A stretch of 64,000 nt of DNA from Bacillus pumilus (GCF_009937765.1 NZ_CP047089.1:680272-744271), one strand, 5' to 3'. Shown: positions 1-9,075, counted from the first letter of the stretch. A program made the numbers and translations. The notes: a model not told the origin generated them from the sequence alone.

Positions 1-447
1 TTTCCACACTTCATTAAATTCTTCGCTCACCCTTAGCTTACCCCCAACAAGAAAAGTTTCTTCCTGTTCCTTTTTTTCCTGATAGACGGTGTACCTGCGT
101 AATTGTGCAATGACTCTAGCATGAAGCTCTTCTTGTGAAAAAGGTTTTGTCATATAATCATCCCCGCCGGCAAGTAAGCCTTCGGTTTTATCGAATGTAC
201 TTGATTTGGCTGTTAGAAATAGAATTGGGACATTTGAAGAGGCTCTCATCTGCTGGCACGTTTCGATGCCTGAGAGCCCCGGCATCATCACATCCAAAAT
301 CACCAAATCGAGCGAATCGTCCACAAACTTCAATGCTTGCTCGCCATTCATCGCTCTCAGCACCTCATATCCAGCACGTGTAAGGGATTCTTGCAAAAGG
401 TCTCCAATATCCTGATCATCTTCTACGACTAATATTCGATGCGTCAT
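1..447 (-). CDS. Response regulator, OmpR-type, N-terminal part (runs off left edge)
   Basis: The first 149 codons of a two-component response regulator; the gene continues beyond base 1. The visible protein opens MTHRILVVEDDQDIGDLL, which carries the acidic pocket of a receiver domain. The phosphoacceptor aspartate follows in LVILDVMMPG, then the conserved threonine in FLTAKS and lysine in MTKPFSQEEL. After about residue 120 the chain enters the linker that leads to a winged-helix DNA-binding domain in OmpR/PhoB proteins, but that domain is outside the window. The start is the ATG at 445-447, preceded by a GAGGTGAGAG ribosome site. No kinase partner is visible, so the signal cannot be named. 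Confidence 0.85.
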   Translation of the reverse strand, partial: MTHRILVVEDDQDIGDLLQESLTRAGYEVLRAMNGEQALKFVDDSLDLVILDVMMPGLSGIETCQQMRASSNVPILFLTAKSSTFDKTEGLLAGGDDYMTKPFSQEELHARVIAQLRRYTVYQEKKEQEETFLVGGKLRVSEEFNEVWK

Positions 448-699
448 GTCTCTCTCACCTCATGATACGTGATGTACTTTCTTTTATGTCTTTACTATAT
501 ATCATCTAGCTATGTGAAAAGATACAGCTTAAATCTTAACAGTTTATGAAATTGACCGTTCTCCATCAATTTGTCACATTTATTTTCAAAGAAATGGATC
601 TTCATAATTTGTTAAGAATTGGGATGTATATTGAATCATTGTAAGGATCGATGGATTGATCCGAATGACTTTTATCATAACAAGAAAAGGAGCATGGAT

Positions 700-1899
700 A
701 TGAATGAAAACAAAGTAGCACACGCGATGAGTTTGAAAGATCGGGTTCATTTCTTAGACATCGTACGGGGATTTGCTTTAATGGGTATTATTTTGGTGAA
801 TTACTTTTTGATTGTGGATTCGGCGAAAGGGTTTGATCTGGGAGCAAATGATGTCTTTCACAACTTGGTGAATTGGTTCGCCTCAGGGAAATTCATTACG
901 CTGTTCTCCTTCCTATTCGGTGTTGGTTTTATGATTTTTATGGACCGAGCCGCTCAGAAGGTGGACAGTCCGAACAAGCTGTTTGCCCGCAGATTAACCA
1001 TTCTCTTAGGATTTGGTCTTCTGCATTTAACTTTTGTTTGGATTGGTGATATTTTAGCGTATTATGCAGTCGCTGGCTTTTTATTGCTTTTCTTTTACAA
1101 ACGCACAGCCAAAACCATCGGATACTGGTTGATCGCACTCTTTGTGATTCAATTGCTCACGCCCTTTTTCACGATGCTGCTCAATACCGTCAGTTCAGGA
1201 TCATCAGGCAAGCCGGACTTTGCTGATTTTGAATTAATCAGCCACAACAGTCTGACTTATTTAGCATCGATTGGTGATCGGTGGACAGATATGATAACGA
1301 TGGCTTCAAGTTCTTTTTCTACTGTCTATTCTATGTTTTTCATGTTTTTACTTGGTGTGTATTTTGTGAAAATGGCGTTTTTCAAAAACATGGAGGCGAA
1401 AAAAACGATTTGGAATCGGATTTGGCTCATCTGTACAATCGCTTTTCTCATCACTCAAAGCAGTACGATCATTGTAGCAATCAATCCTTTTGAAAATACA
1501 CTCTGGGTGAGCATTGCCACTGCTCTGGAACAAAACGGGGGACTAACTGGCAGTATGTTTTATATGAGTACACTTGCGATGCTGTTTCTGCACGTTCCTC
1601 AGCTGCGAGGTGCTTTGATGGTCTTTACAAAAGTAGGACGGATGTCCCTGACCTGTTATTTGCTTCACTCGATCATTGGAACTCTGCTATTTCTAAAGTA
1701 TGGAGCGGGGCTTGTCGATCATCTTCAGCCGGCTGGTACGTTCTTCATGGCTATTGGCGTGTATGTCTTTCTTGTGCTTTTCAGTACGTTTTGGTTAAAA
1801 CGGTTTAAGTATGGACCGATGGAATTTATTTGGCGTCAGCTGACGTATGGGAAGGTCACTGACCAATCGAAAACAAATACATTTCATGCGGCGAAGTAA
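700..1899 (+). CDS. DUF418-family multipass membrane protein (YeiB-like)
   Basis: A 399-residue integral membrane protein. It opens with the family signature [19 protein letters not shown], and about eight to ten hydrophobic helices follow, ending in a short polar tail. Members of the DUF418/YeiB family resemble acyltransferase-type membrane proteins, but their substrate is generally not known. Upstream ATGs exist at 619 and 694. The AAAAGGAG site at 685-692 sits one base before the ATG at 694 and seven before the ATG at 700, so 700 is preferred. The gene stands alone between the divergent response regulator and the convergent WYL regulator, and has its own terminator. Confidence 0.8.
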   Translation: MNENKVAHAMSLKDRVHFLDIVRGFALMGIILVNYFLIVDSAKGFDLGANDVFHNLVNWFASGKFITLFSFLFGVGFMIFMDRAAQKVDSPNKLFARRLTILLGFGLLHLTFVWIGDILAYYAVAGFLLLFFYKRTAKTIGYWLIALFVIQLLTPFFTMLLNTVSSGSSGKPDFADFELISHNSLTYLASIGDRWTDMITMASSSFSTVYSMFFMFLLGVYFVKMAFFKNMEAKKTIWNRIWLICTIAFLITQSSTIIVAINPFENTLWVSIATALEQNGGLTGSMFYMSTLAMLFLHVPQLRGALMVFTKVGRMSLTCYLLHSIIGTLLFLKYGAGLVDHLQPAGTFFMAIGVYVFLVLFSTFWLKRFKYGPMEFIWRQLTYGKVTDQSKTNTFHAAK

Positions 1900-1903
1900 A
1901 AGC

Positions 1904-1936
1904 AAAAAGGCGAATGGCTACAATTCGCCTTTTTTA
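1904..1936 (+). terminator. Terminator after DUF418 gene
   Basis: A GC-containing inverted repeat (AAGGCGAAT / ATTCGCCTT) with a seven-base loop is followed by a T run. It can also serve the convergent WYL-domain gene. Confidence 0.75.
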
Positions 1937-1978
1937 ATATGATGAGTTTTTTGTGATTCAGAGACAATCCGTTCTCTT

Positions 1979-2911
1979 TCAATACTGATCAATCATTTCT
2001 TGCAATTGAGTCAAATAACTCTCTTTTAATTCATCTGGGTATTCTATTTTCACATGTTTCCCAAATGTGATCAAATAATGAGTCATATACGATAATTCTT
2101 CTTGGTTGTACCCACCCATAATATAAGGAGTATCATCAACGATCTCCAATCTCATATTTGGATAATGATTTTTCAAAAATTTTTCTTTCCCTTGTTCCGT
2201 TAATCGACATTTAAATGAGATATCATGATAAGTTTTTTCGTACTCCACCTGCATTGCTTTTAATTCTTCCTTCGTATAGGTGTCACTGCCTTCTTCTTCA
2301 ATGATCAAGTCCTTCATAAAATCACATCTATAGATGCCCCACTTTTTATTTTGAACATCATATGCTTCGGTGAACCAAATCCCATTTCGATAAAACAACT
2401 CAAGAAATTGCAGCCTCATCCTTTTATTTTCATATTGAGTGTACGTCATCTTCACGATTTGATCTTCCATCATCGCCTGTAAAATCAATTCCAAATGATT
2501 TTGCTCACTCACTGGTGCGACATTATAGTAATGAATCACTTCCAAAGTCTCTGTAATCATTTGTTTTCTCTCATCAGACATTGTGGCAAACAGTTTTTGC
2601 CGAATTTGCGAGTAGGACTTTTTAAATGGAGTGGCTGACAGCAAGTCTAGCGCTTTAAGTGCGAAAAAAATAGCTTGAACTTCATCGGTATTGAAATAAA
2701 TAGGCACTAATGGAGATTGATTCACCAGTCGATATCCTCCATGTCTGCCAGGTTCAACATAAAAAGCTAAACCCATGGACTCTAGCTCTTCTATATCTCT
2801 TAAAGCCGTCCTTTTAGAAATGCCAAATTCGGATTGTAAGTCCTTTAACTGAAAAGAGTGTTTATCGCTTAAAAAAATAAGTTCTTGGTTTAATCGTTCT
2901 GATTTTTTCAT
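1979..2911 (-). CDS. HTH-WYL domain transcriptional regulator (YafY-like)
   Basis: A 310-residue regulator. Residues 1-60 form a DeoR-type helix-turn-helix (QSEFGISKRTALRDIEELESMG), and a WYL-type ligand domain follows (about 130-210, including GIWFTEAYD), with a C-terminal extension. WYL proteins sense small ligands or nucleic acids and regulate nearby genes. The start at 2909-2911 (MKKSERLNQ) has an AGAAGGA site eight bases upstream; the longer frame from 2950 has no such site. It is divergent from the oxidoreductase at 2996, with about 85 bp between them, so it probably controls that gene. What it senses cannot be read from the sequence. Confidence 0.8.
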   Translation of the reverse strand: MKKSERLNQELIFLSDKHSFQLKDLQSEFGISKRTALRDIEELESMGLAFYVEPGRHGGYRLVNQSPLVPIYFNTDEVQAIFFALKALDLLSATPFKKSYSQIRQKLFATMSDERKQMITETLEVIHYYNVAPVSEQNHLELILQAMMEDQIVKMTYTQYENKRMRLQFLELFYRNGIWFTEAYDVQNKKWGIYRCDFMKDLIIEEEGSDTYTKEELKAMQVEYEKTYHDISFKCRLTEQGKEKFLKNHYPNMRLEIVDDTPYIMGGYNQEELSYMTHYLITFGKHVKIEYPDELKESYLTQLQEMIDQY

Positions 2912-2995
2912 TTTGATTTTCCTTCTAAAATAGGTGACATTTTTTGTCACCTTTATATTTTATAATTAGTTTATCAAAAGAAAAGGAGCATGTAT

Positions 2996-3646
2996 ATGCA
3001 AACATTAATCATTAACGCGCACCCTGATTTCACTCATCGAGAAAGTTATTCAAATAAACTGCAAACACTATTTTTAGAACAGTTTAAAGAGAAATTCCCT
3101 CATGAAGAACCAACCATTTTACATTTACATGAAACTGAAATTCCTCGTATCGAAAAAGACCAGCTGCTACGTATTTGGGATAAGCAAGCATCTGAACAAA
3201 CATTAACAGCTACCGAAGAAAAAATCGCTGCTGCTTCCTCTGCTTTATTGGCTCAATTCAAAGCACATCATCGAATTGTGATTATTTCACCTGTTCATAA
3301 TTTTAATGTGACGTCACATATGAAAGATTATATAGATAATATCTTAATTGCTAGAGAAACATTCAAATATACAGAAAATGGTTCAGTTGGTCTGATGACT
3401 GACGATTATCGTGTACTTTTGCTTCAAGCAAGCGGCTCAATTTTCACAAATAACGATCGCTACACACCTCTGGAATTCTCACATTACTACCTAAAAGAAA
3501 TATTCCAAAACTTGATGGGCTTTCAACAATTTCATATTGTCCGAGCACAAGGAACAGCGATTTTAGAAGAAGAAACGATCTTGACAACTGCAGCTGACGA
3601 TTTGTCTAAAGCTTTTGATGAGTTTTACTCGCATGGCGAGATATGA
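2996..3646 (+). CDS. NAD(P)H-dependent FMN oxidoreductase, flavodoxin fold (azoreductase-like)
   Basis: A 216-residue protein of the flavodoxin-like quinone/azo reductase family. The N-terminal strand and loop, QTLIINAHPDFTHRESYSNKL, is the FMN-phosphate binding segment of that fold. The central IVIISPVHNFNVTSHMKDYIDNIL contains the P-x-x-N-F-x-x-x-x-x-L-K-x-Y/W-I-D motif typical of FMN-dependent NADH azoreductases. The length is normal for the family. The start at 2996 is favoured because AAAAGGAG at 2981-2988 lies only one base before the alternative ATG at 2990. The divergent WYL regulator next door suggests induction by an electrophile or other toxic compound, which is an inference. Confidence 0.78.
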   Translation: MQTLIINAHPDFTHRESYSNKLQTLFLEQFKEKFPHEEPTILHLHETEIPRIEKDQLLRIWDKQASEQTLTATEEKIAAASSALLAQFKAHHRIVIISPVHNFNVTSHMKDYIDNILIARETFKYTENGSVGLMTDDYRVLLLQASGSIFTNNDRYTPLEFSHYYLKEIFQNLMGFQQFHIVRAQGTAILEEETILTTAADDLSKAFDEFYSHGEI

Positions 3647-3665
3647 ATTGGATTTTTTCAAAAAT

Positions 3666-3707
3666 AAAAAGACCAAAAACGTTTGATATCACGTTTTTGG
3701 TCTTTTA
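3666..3707. terminator. Bidirectional terminator between the oxidoreductase and the displaced sufB tail
   Basis: A strong inverted repeat (AAAAGACCAAAAACGT / ACGTTTTTGGTCTTTT) with a short loop has A and T runs on its two sides. It would terminate the oxidoreductase from the left. From the right it would terminate a minus-strand gene ending at 3711, which is exactly where the displaced copy of the sufB end stops. Confidence 0.8.
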
Positions 3708-3710
3708 TTA

Positions 3711-3746
3711 TTAGCCGATTGAACCTTCCATTTCGAACTTGATTAA
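3711..3746 (-). pseudogene. Displaced copy of the last 12 codons of sufB (putative attachment site)
   Basis: Read on the minus strand, these 36 bases encode [11 protein letters not shown] and a stop, identical in protein to the end of the intact sufB at 9216-9251. The two DNA copies match at 29 of 36 positions, and all seven differences are synonymous. Identity ends abruptly upstream of the leucine codon. An 11-base block, GAACCTTCCAT, is identical in both copies. The copy ends a few bases from a bidirectional terminator, so it is probably the original chromosomal sufB tail, pushed 5.5 kb away by insertion of the restriction-modification island. Confidence 0.8.
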
Positions 3747-3786
3747 CTTTGCTCGAAATGACACGAATTGATTTGCAACAAAACCA

Positions 3787-3801
3787 CTCAAACCTTTGAT
3801 A
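3787..3801. repeat. 15-bp direct repeat, left end of the island
   Basis: CTCAAACCTTTGATA is identical to the copy at 9193-9207, which lies just outside the intact sufB stop codon. Together with the clustered GCACGA-like motifs at 3749-3878 it may be part of a recombinase recognition region. Confidence 0.6.
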
Positions 3802-3935
3802 GAAAGCCATTTCTTCAAAAGGTTTAAAATGAATTATAATATCGAGTTGGCACGGATTTAGCACGATTTTGGCTCGAAGGTTGTTGGCATAAGAGTTTTC
3901 AACTTATAAAAAAATCTAAGTAGATGTTATAGCTT

Positions 3936-3964
3936 TAGAACCCACCATCAAAACGTGGGTTCTA
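3936..3964. other. Inverted repeat downstream of the methyltransferase
   Basis: A perfect 10-bp inverted repeat (TAGAACCCAC / GTGGGTTCTA) surrounds a nine-base loop, 38 bases past the methyltransferase stop. There is no T run on the minus strand side, so it is a weak terminator candidate or an end structure of the island. Confidence 0.5.
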
Positions 3965-4002
3965 TACTATACTGTGTTGTACCATACTTAAAGAAAGGGC
4001 TC

Positions 4003-5691
4003 TTATAATTTTGCTTTGCCTTTTCGTTTTTGTTTGCGGCTCAATCTTCTGTTCATTAATTTTTTCCATATTATCCGAAACGATAAAATAGTTTCTTCTT
4101 CTATCCCTAAATGGTCACGTAAAACTAATTGATCTATCTCATCCAAGATAGGCTCTATATCTTTCTTAGCTCTAATCGTTCGGTCAATTTTTTCAATTAA
4201 ATCTTCAACAATCCCCGAATTTAAGGATTGAAGGTTTGGAAGCATTACCTTTTCAACTTCCCCTGGCAATATTTCTAATACTCCTCCACCATAACTTCTG
4301 CCCTCAATTTCAGTGAATGCAAACGTAATGCTATTATAATAAGATAACAATACTTTTTCTCTATTAATTTCCTCATTAAACTTTACTCTATGCATTGTAT
4401 CAGTGCTAACAGCATTGATATCGTTTAGAACAAACTTAGGAAAAGTGTTATTTCTACGAAGAAAGAATGCGTCAGGTACCCATATAGATGGAACACGATA
4501 CCATCTCTCTCTGATACTACATTTATACCCTATATGTGCTTCTTCTTCTTCCCCACGTCGGATATATGCTTTATGTCCTTCTGGATATTCTTCATAAGGA
4601 ATATTCGGAAAATCTATAAGATGAGCTGCTGTTCCTTTATTGACATTACCCAACCAATCTTGTTCTGTAAAATATAAGCCACTAGCATGGGAACTCCTCC
4701 CAATAAGGGGGCGTACAACATTTTGTAGCTCATATTCCTCAACAACATTTTTATTAACTGAGAAATATTCATTATTTCCTGTTGTAATTCCGATATCAAC
4801 ATCTGCAATTTCAGAAAATGCAACAAAACGCTCATCTTCTTGAATCTGATAAATCAGATTAGCTTCTTCTGGCTCTAAGAAATATTTTGTCCATTTATCC
4901 TTGTCTTGCATTGCTCTCTGGTAATTTATAGGTGTACGAAAAACCTCTTCTTCATTAAGGAAATCTGTATTTTGCCATTCAATAACCCTTATAGTACTTT
5001 TAGAAGTTGAGAGCTTGTCCTTATCTTTCTCTCCAAGAAGAATAACAACTTCCTGCTGTACATCAGGAAAGACAAGTTCTTTAAAAGTTATAACAGTAGT
5101 TCGGGATAAATTATTGACTAAAAATAATCTAAGATCCTCAGCATAGGCTACTTGTAATAATTCTGCTGGGATAACTAATCCGATTTTACCGTTATCATTT
5201 AACAACTCCACACACGCCACTACAAATGAAACCCAGGAATTAATAAGTTTATTCGATTTCATCCCATTTGAAACTAATATATCTGATTGAGTTTCTCTCT
5301 GTGCTGCGGTTAAATACTGATACCTAATATAAGGTGGATTTCCCACAATGGCGTCAAAGCGCTGTTGTGTTCCAAAAAGGGAATCTTTTTTTTCTTCATA
5401 GACATTGTAAAAGTCTGCATTAATAACATCTATATTAGGGCAATTTTTAACTCTCACTTTCGCCTTTTTAGACTCTTCTTCATCAAATTCAACAGCTAGA
5501 CATTTTAATTGAGAAATCCGAGGATGTACAGAGAGTGACTCGAGAAATGCTCCATCCCCACAACTTGGCTCAAAGACAGTAGTTGTTTGATCATTATGGA
5601 GTGCCCATTTTACTATGAAGTCAGTTAATTCTTTTGGCGTGTAGTAGCCCCCACGTAATTTTTGCGCTGAATTTTGAGCCTTTAATTTCAT
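4003..5691 (-). CDS. Adenine-N6 DNA methyltransferase, Eco57I/TaqI class (modification subunit)
   Basis: A 562-residue DNA methyltransferase. The AdoMet-binding motif I is EPSCGDG (residues 41-47) and the catalytic motif IV is NPPY (118-121), the order and type expected of gamma-class N6-adenine enzymes. The C-terminal half would hold the TaqI-like target recognition region. Its ATG immediately follows the stop of the larger enzyme (TAAATG), with an AGGTGAT site inside that gene, so the two are translated as a pair. In the Eco57I family a separate methyltransferase of about 544 residues accompanies a roughly 997-residue restriction-methylase and protects both strands; the sizes here match. 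The recognition sequence cannot be predicted. Confidence 0.85.
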   Translation of the reverse strand: MKLKAQNSAQKLRGGYYTPKELTDFIVKWALHNDQTTTVFEPSCGDGAFLESLSVHPRISQLKCLAVEFDEEESKKAKVRVKNCPNIDVINADFYNVYEEKKDSLFGTQQRFDAIVGNPPYIRYQYLTAAQRETQSDILVSNGMKSNKLINSWVSFVVACVELLNDNGKIGLVIPAELLQVAYAEDLRLFLVNNLSRTTVITFKELVFPDVQQEVVILLGEKDKDKLSTSKSTIRVIEWQNTDFLNEEEVFRTPINYQRAMQDKDKWTKYFLEPEEANLIYQIQEDERFVAFSEIADVDIGITTGNNEYFSVNKNVVEEYELQNVVRPLIGRSSHASGLYFTEQDWLGNVNKGTAAHLIDFPNIPYEEYPEGHKAYIRRGEEEEAHIGYKCSIRERWYRVPSIWVPDAFFLRRNNTFPKFVLNDINAVSTDTMHRVKFNEEINREKVLLSYYNSITFAFTEIEGRSYGGGVLEILPGEVEKVMLPNLQSLNSGIVEDLIEKIDRTIRAKKDIEPILDEIDQLVLRDHLGIEEETILSFRIIWKKLMNRRLSRKQKRKGKAKL

Positions 5692-8600
5692 TTACATCAC
5701 CTTTGTTTCCTTCATTAAAACTCGCATTAATTCTTCTATACCGTATAATTTAGTTACATTATCAGTTATTTCTCTAATCAAACCTCTTCTTTCACGAAGT
5801 AATGCAGTTCTTTCCTTATTACTTAATTTTTTAGCAAGCTTATCATTAATTTGATAAATCTTCCTTGTTGCTTCAACAATATCATTATAAAAGCAAACTT
5901 GCACCTTGTTTTCAAAATCTATAGTTCGAACAGGCATATCATAAAGAACAGCAGTACCTGTTGCGTTAAATCCACCTTCAAAGTCACTACCTATTATAGA
6001 TGATAAGATTTGATACGCAGGGTGGCTTAGTACTGCCTGAATGTACTCAAGTTCATATGGACTACCATCTTTTTGAGCAATTGCAACATAACCAGCAGTT
6101 CCTCCCGAAGCAATAAGCATATCATTTTTGTCCATTCTATACAATGGAACTTCGTTTTTCATGACCTTTACAATTAACTTATCTTTATTATTAAAGCTAG
6201 TAAGGTGTTGACTTCGACCATAATGATACCAAGTGTCTGATGTAGCATGTTTTACGTCCCTTCCTTTTTTAGAGGGACTTAACTGCTTTGGTAACAACCG
6301 ATCATAATTATCTTTTAAGTACTCCCACGTTCCGGGGAATTCAGATTCCAATGTTTCTTTATCGATAATTTCCCCATCCATGTCATAAGGGAATATTAAA
6401 TACATTCTTGGGAGCTCATAATCATATGTCCCCTTACCTTTTTCTTTTCCTACGGGTTTAAAGTAATCACGAACAATTCCTTTTTCTATTTGATATGTCT
6501 TTCCGTTTTTTTGGATTTCATAATTAGTTTTTGTTTCGCCAATAATTTCTTTTAAACCAAAAGGGTACACATCTTCTGCGCTAGTTTGAATACCATTTAA
6601 AACTTCTGTAATATCCTTTAATTTAACAGAATTTTCATATAACTTTTCCAGAAGAAGTTTTTCATTTGGATTAGTAACTAAAATCCAAGGTGCATCACTA
6701 ATCACATGACTAGCGTATTTTACCCGTTTAAGTTTACTAAGATCTTGTTGGTTTACCCACCATTCTTGTAAATCAGTAACCTCTTCAAAGACGAACTCTT
6801 CTTGTTGTTCTTTCTTAGCTGTTAGAATACAGCTATAGGTTAATATTTTTTTGTGTGCAAACAATTGTGTTGACCCAAAATCAATAAATTCCGAAACATA
6901 GCTATTCTCAGTTAAAATTTTACGCAAATAAACACCGGAAGAAATTTTTGAAAACTTAGATGGAACGATATAACAAAGAACTCCACCTTCTTTGAGCATT
7001 TCCAAAGCTCGTTCAATAAATATAAAATATTTATCAAATTGCTTATAAGATGACTCATATTTATTTTTGTATATTGCAACTTCTTGTTTAGGCAATATGT
7101 TTATCATATCGTCTGTTGTTACATATGGAGGATTTCCAATAATAACATCAAAATCTCGAACTCCATTTGCAAATTCAAAATCAAATGGGAAAATGTTGTT
7201 TCTATCTTCATCAGTTATTTTCTTCTTTCCTAAATAATCAGTTTGAATAAGTGAATTTCCAGCTTGTATGTTTTCATCCAACATTGGGAGAATTTCATTG
7301 TATCCCTCTAGGGTTGGAGTAGTTTCATTATCTAATAAACTTATCAAAAGACTAAACTTTGCTGCTTCCACTGCATTGGCGTCTATATCAATACCATAAA
7401 TACAAGAAGTTAGTATCTCTTTTTTATCTTCAAAAGGTATATGTCCTATTCCATCTTCACCAGGAATTAAATGTTCCGGTTCATGATCTTGGTACCAATT
7501 GGTACAATATTGAATTAAATAATCAAGTACCTCTAAAAGAAATACACCTGAACCACATGCAATATCAGCAATTTTTATTTTTAGTATTTCTTGTGGAGCT
7601 TTCCCTTCAATTGTTGGTGCTAAAGTTTTATTCACCATATATCTGACAATTTCTGTTGGTGTTGATACAACATCTCGATTTACATTCTCCGCCTTTTTTG
7701 TCAGACCAATTGTCCCATCTTCTTTTATATATAATTTTTCGGTTAAAAAGTATTCGTATATTTCGCCTAACAAATTCGCTTCTATCACTGCAAATTCATA
7801 TGGACTCTGAGGTCTATACAATTTGTTTACAATATCCATTATTATCTGATTATTTAGATCAATGATAATATGATCTCCATTAAACAAACCTGAATTGTAC
7901 TTTTTATCAGCTTCTTCAAACATTTTTAGCATCTTTTCTTGGACTTCATTTGGATCTTCAATGGTTTTTTGTAGGTTATGATATATTGGTAAATTCCTGT
8001 CTTCACACAAGCGTAAAAATATCATTTGATTAATAAATTTTTGTATTAAGTCACTTATTATAGCAAGCGAATATTCGGGGTGACTTTTATACAGTTCATT
8101 TGCTAATAGTAATCTCCATTGCCTAATTTGTTGTAGGAATAGCTCGTCAATTGGCATATGTACTCCTTGGTTCACCAAATCTTCGAGATTATTCTCAAAA
8201 CTCCCACTATAGACAGTTTCTTTCGAAAGCAGTTTTTCAATTTCGTCAAAATTTTCTTCATACTTACTATAATGTATAGGTTGCATTAATAAAGCAGTAT
8301 AAGGATTATCTGTTTCCTTCGGCTCTACGGTTGCGTCGTATATAAGAAGGTACTCAAAGTTTGTAAGTACCGTAATTAAGTGTTTCGCATTGTATCCGTA
8401 ACGTCTAGCTTGTAAGATTGATTCCATATCGGAAAGAATTCTAACTGCCGGTTTTTTTGCTTCGGTAAAAAATTTCTTTACTCCCGACAGTGTAAATGCA
8501 TAGTCTGGTCTGGATGTTGAAGTCAAATAGTTTTCACGCATTACTTCTCTTAAATTAGGTCTTACATTATTTCTGTTATGAATATCCCAACCCAAAATTT

Positions 8601-8727
8601 CAAAAAAAGGATCAATAAATTCATTTCTAGTATCAGTTTCGTTATATCTGCTTTTAGCTTCGGTATAATACTTTTCATTACTTTTAAATTTTTCAACGAG
8701 TTTTTTTAATTCTTCTTTTTTATCCAT
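5692..8727 (-). CDS. Type IIG restriction-modification enzyme, Eco57I family
   Basis: A 1011-residue single-chain restriction and modification enzyme. The N-terminal nuclease shows a PD-(D/E)XK site: P74-D75 in SRPDYAF, then E89-A-K91 in FFTEAKKP. A helical connector follows. The methyltransferase core has motif I DIACGSG (388-394) and motif IV NPPY (532-535). The C-terminal third (about 700-1000) is the likely target recognition domain. Such enzymes cut at a fixed distance from an asymmetric site and use AdoMet. The start is the ATG at 8727. No controller-protein gene is obvious. Low-GC codon use compared with the suf genes supports acquisition by transfer. Confidence 0.87.
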   Translation of the reverse strand: MDKKEELKKLVEKFKSNEKYYTEAKSRYNETDTRNEFIDPFFEILGWDIHNRNNVRPNLREVMRENYLTSTSRPDYAFTLSGVKKFFTEAKKPAVRILSDMESILQARRYGYNAKHLITVLTNFEYLLIYDATVEPKETDNPYTALLMQPIHYSKYEENFDEIEKLLSKETVYSGSFENNLEDLVNQGVHMPIDELFLQQIRQWRLLLANELYKSHPEYSLAIISDLIQKFINQMIFLRLCEDRNLPIYHNLQKTIEDPNEVQEKMLKMFEEADKKYNSGLFNGDHIIIDLNNQIIMDIVNKLYRPQSPYEFAVIEANLLGEIYEYFLTEKLYIKEDGTIGLTKKAENVNRDVVSTPTEIVRYMVNKTLAPTIEGKAPQEILKIKIADIACGSGVFLLEVLDYLIQYCTNWYQDHEPEHLIPGEDGIGHIPFEDKKEILTSCIYGIDIDANAVEAAKFSLLISLLDNETTPTLEGYNEILPMLDENIQAGNSLIQTDYLGKKKITDEDRNNIFPFDFEFANGVRDFDVIIGNPPYVTTDDMINILPKQEVAIYKNKYESSYKQFDKYFIFIERALEMLKEGGVLCYIVPSKFSKISSGVYLRKILTENSYVSEFIDFGSTQLFAHKKILTYSCILTAKKEQQEEFVFEEVTDLQEWWVNQQDLSKLKRVKYASHVISDAPWILVTNPNEKLLLEKLYENSVKLKDITEVLNGIQTSAEDVYPFGLKEIIGETKTNYEIQKNGKTYQIEKGIVRDYFKPVGKEKGKGTYDYELPRMYLIFPYDMDGEIIDKETLESEFPGTWEYLKDNYDRLLPKQLSPSKKGRDVKHATSDTWYHYGRSQHLTSFNNKDKLIVKVMKNEVPLYRMDKNDMLIASGGTAGYVAIAQKDGSPYELEYIQAVLSHPAYQILSSIIGSDFEGGFNATGTAVLYDMPVRTIDFENKVQVCFYNDIVEATRKIYQINDKLAKKLSNKERTALLRERRGLIREITDNVTKLYGIEELMRVLMKETKVM

Positions 8728-8847
8728 CGTTTTCCCCCGTTTTCAATAGATCTCCATAGAATGATTTTAACATACAATTTTTTTGATACATTCTCTACTT
8801 TTAGTACGAAAAACTTAGTAAATAAATTTTTGGGTAGGAGGTAGAAG

Positions 8848-8952
8848 ATGAATACTTTAACAGAAGATAACTTGGCAACATCTACGGATATTGTAAATAT
8901 CGATAAGGAAATTGAACGTATAAGAAGTCTGTTAGAAAAGGAAACAGATTAA
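8848..8952 (+). CDS. 34-residue protein of unknown function, divergent from the R-M genes
   Basis: A very short reading frame encodes MNTLTEDNLATSTDIVNIDK and a charged helical tail (EIERIRSLLEKETD). It is preceded by a strong TAGGAGGTAG ribosome site with good spacing to the ATG. The tail has the heptad-like pattern of a short coiled coil. It lies inside the island, divergent from the restriction enzyme with 120 bp between the starts, and the next small frame follows at once with its own ribosome site. I do not recognise it. A role in controlling the R-M genes or in the element's biology is possible, but nothing in the sequence shows it. Confidence 0.5.
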   Translation: MNTLTEDNLATSTDIVNIDKEIERIRSLLEKETD

Positions 8953-8970
8953 AAATTGGAGGTTGTCCGC

Positions 8971-9075
8971 TTGTATCTACTTATGCATCATGAGGTCTCT
9001 ACTTCAATTGCTAGTGTAGATGAATTAGCCAATTTCCTTCGAACAAGAGAAGTAAATACTGATTTATTAAGCTGA
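8971..9075 (+). CDS. 34-residue protein of unknown function (TTG start)
   Basis: A GGAGG site at 8958-8962 precedes a TTG codon at 8971. The frame gives YLLMHHEVSTSIASVDELAN followed by FLRTREVNTDLLS and a stop. The segment SVDELANFLRTREVNTDLL has the amphipathic look of part of a helix-turn-helix, but it is too short to assign. It follows the previous small gene by 18 bases, suggesting a two-gene transcript. An ATG at 8983 would give a shorter version. Function unknown; the ribosome site is the main support. Confidence 0.4.
   Translation: MYLLMHHEVSTSIASVDELANFLRTREVNTDLLS

Noticed and set aside
3658-3864. 68-codon minus-strand frame over the displaced sufB tail
   Set aside because: It reads through a terminator and the att-like region in a different frame, and has no ribosome site.
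5692-8727. Type I restriction HsdR/HsdM call
   Set aside because: The N-terminal nuclease looks HsdR-like, but there is no DEAD-box helicase motor and no hsdS gene; nuclease and methylase are in one chain, as in type IIG.
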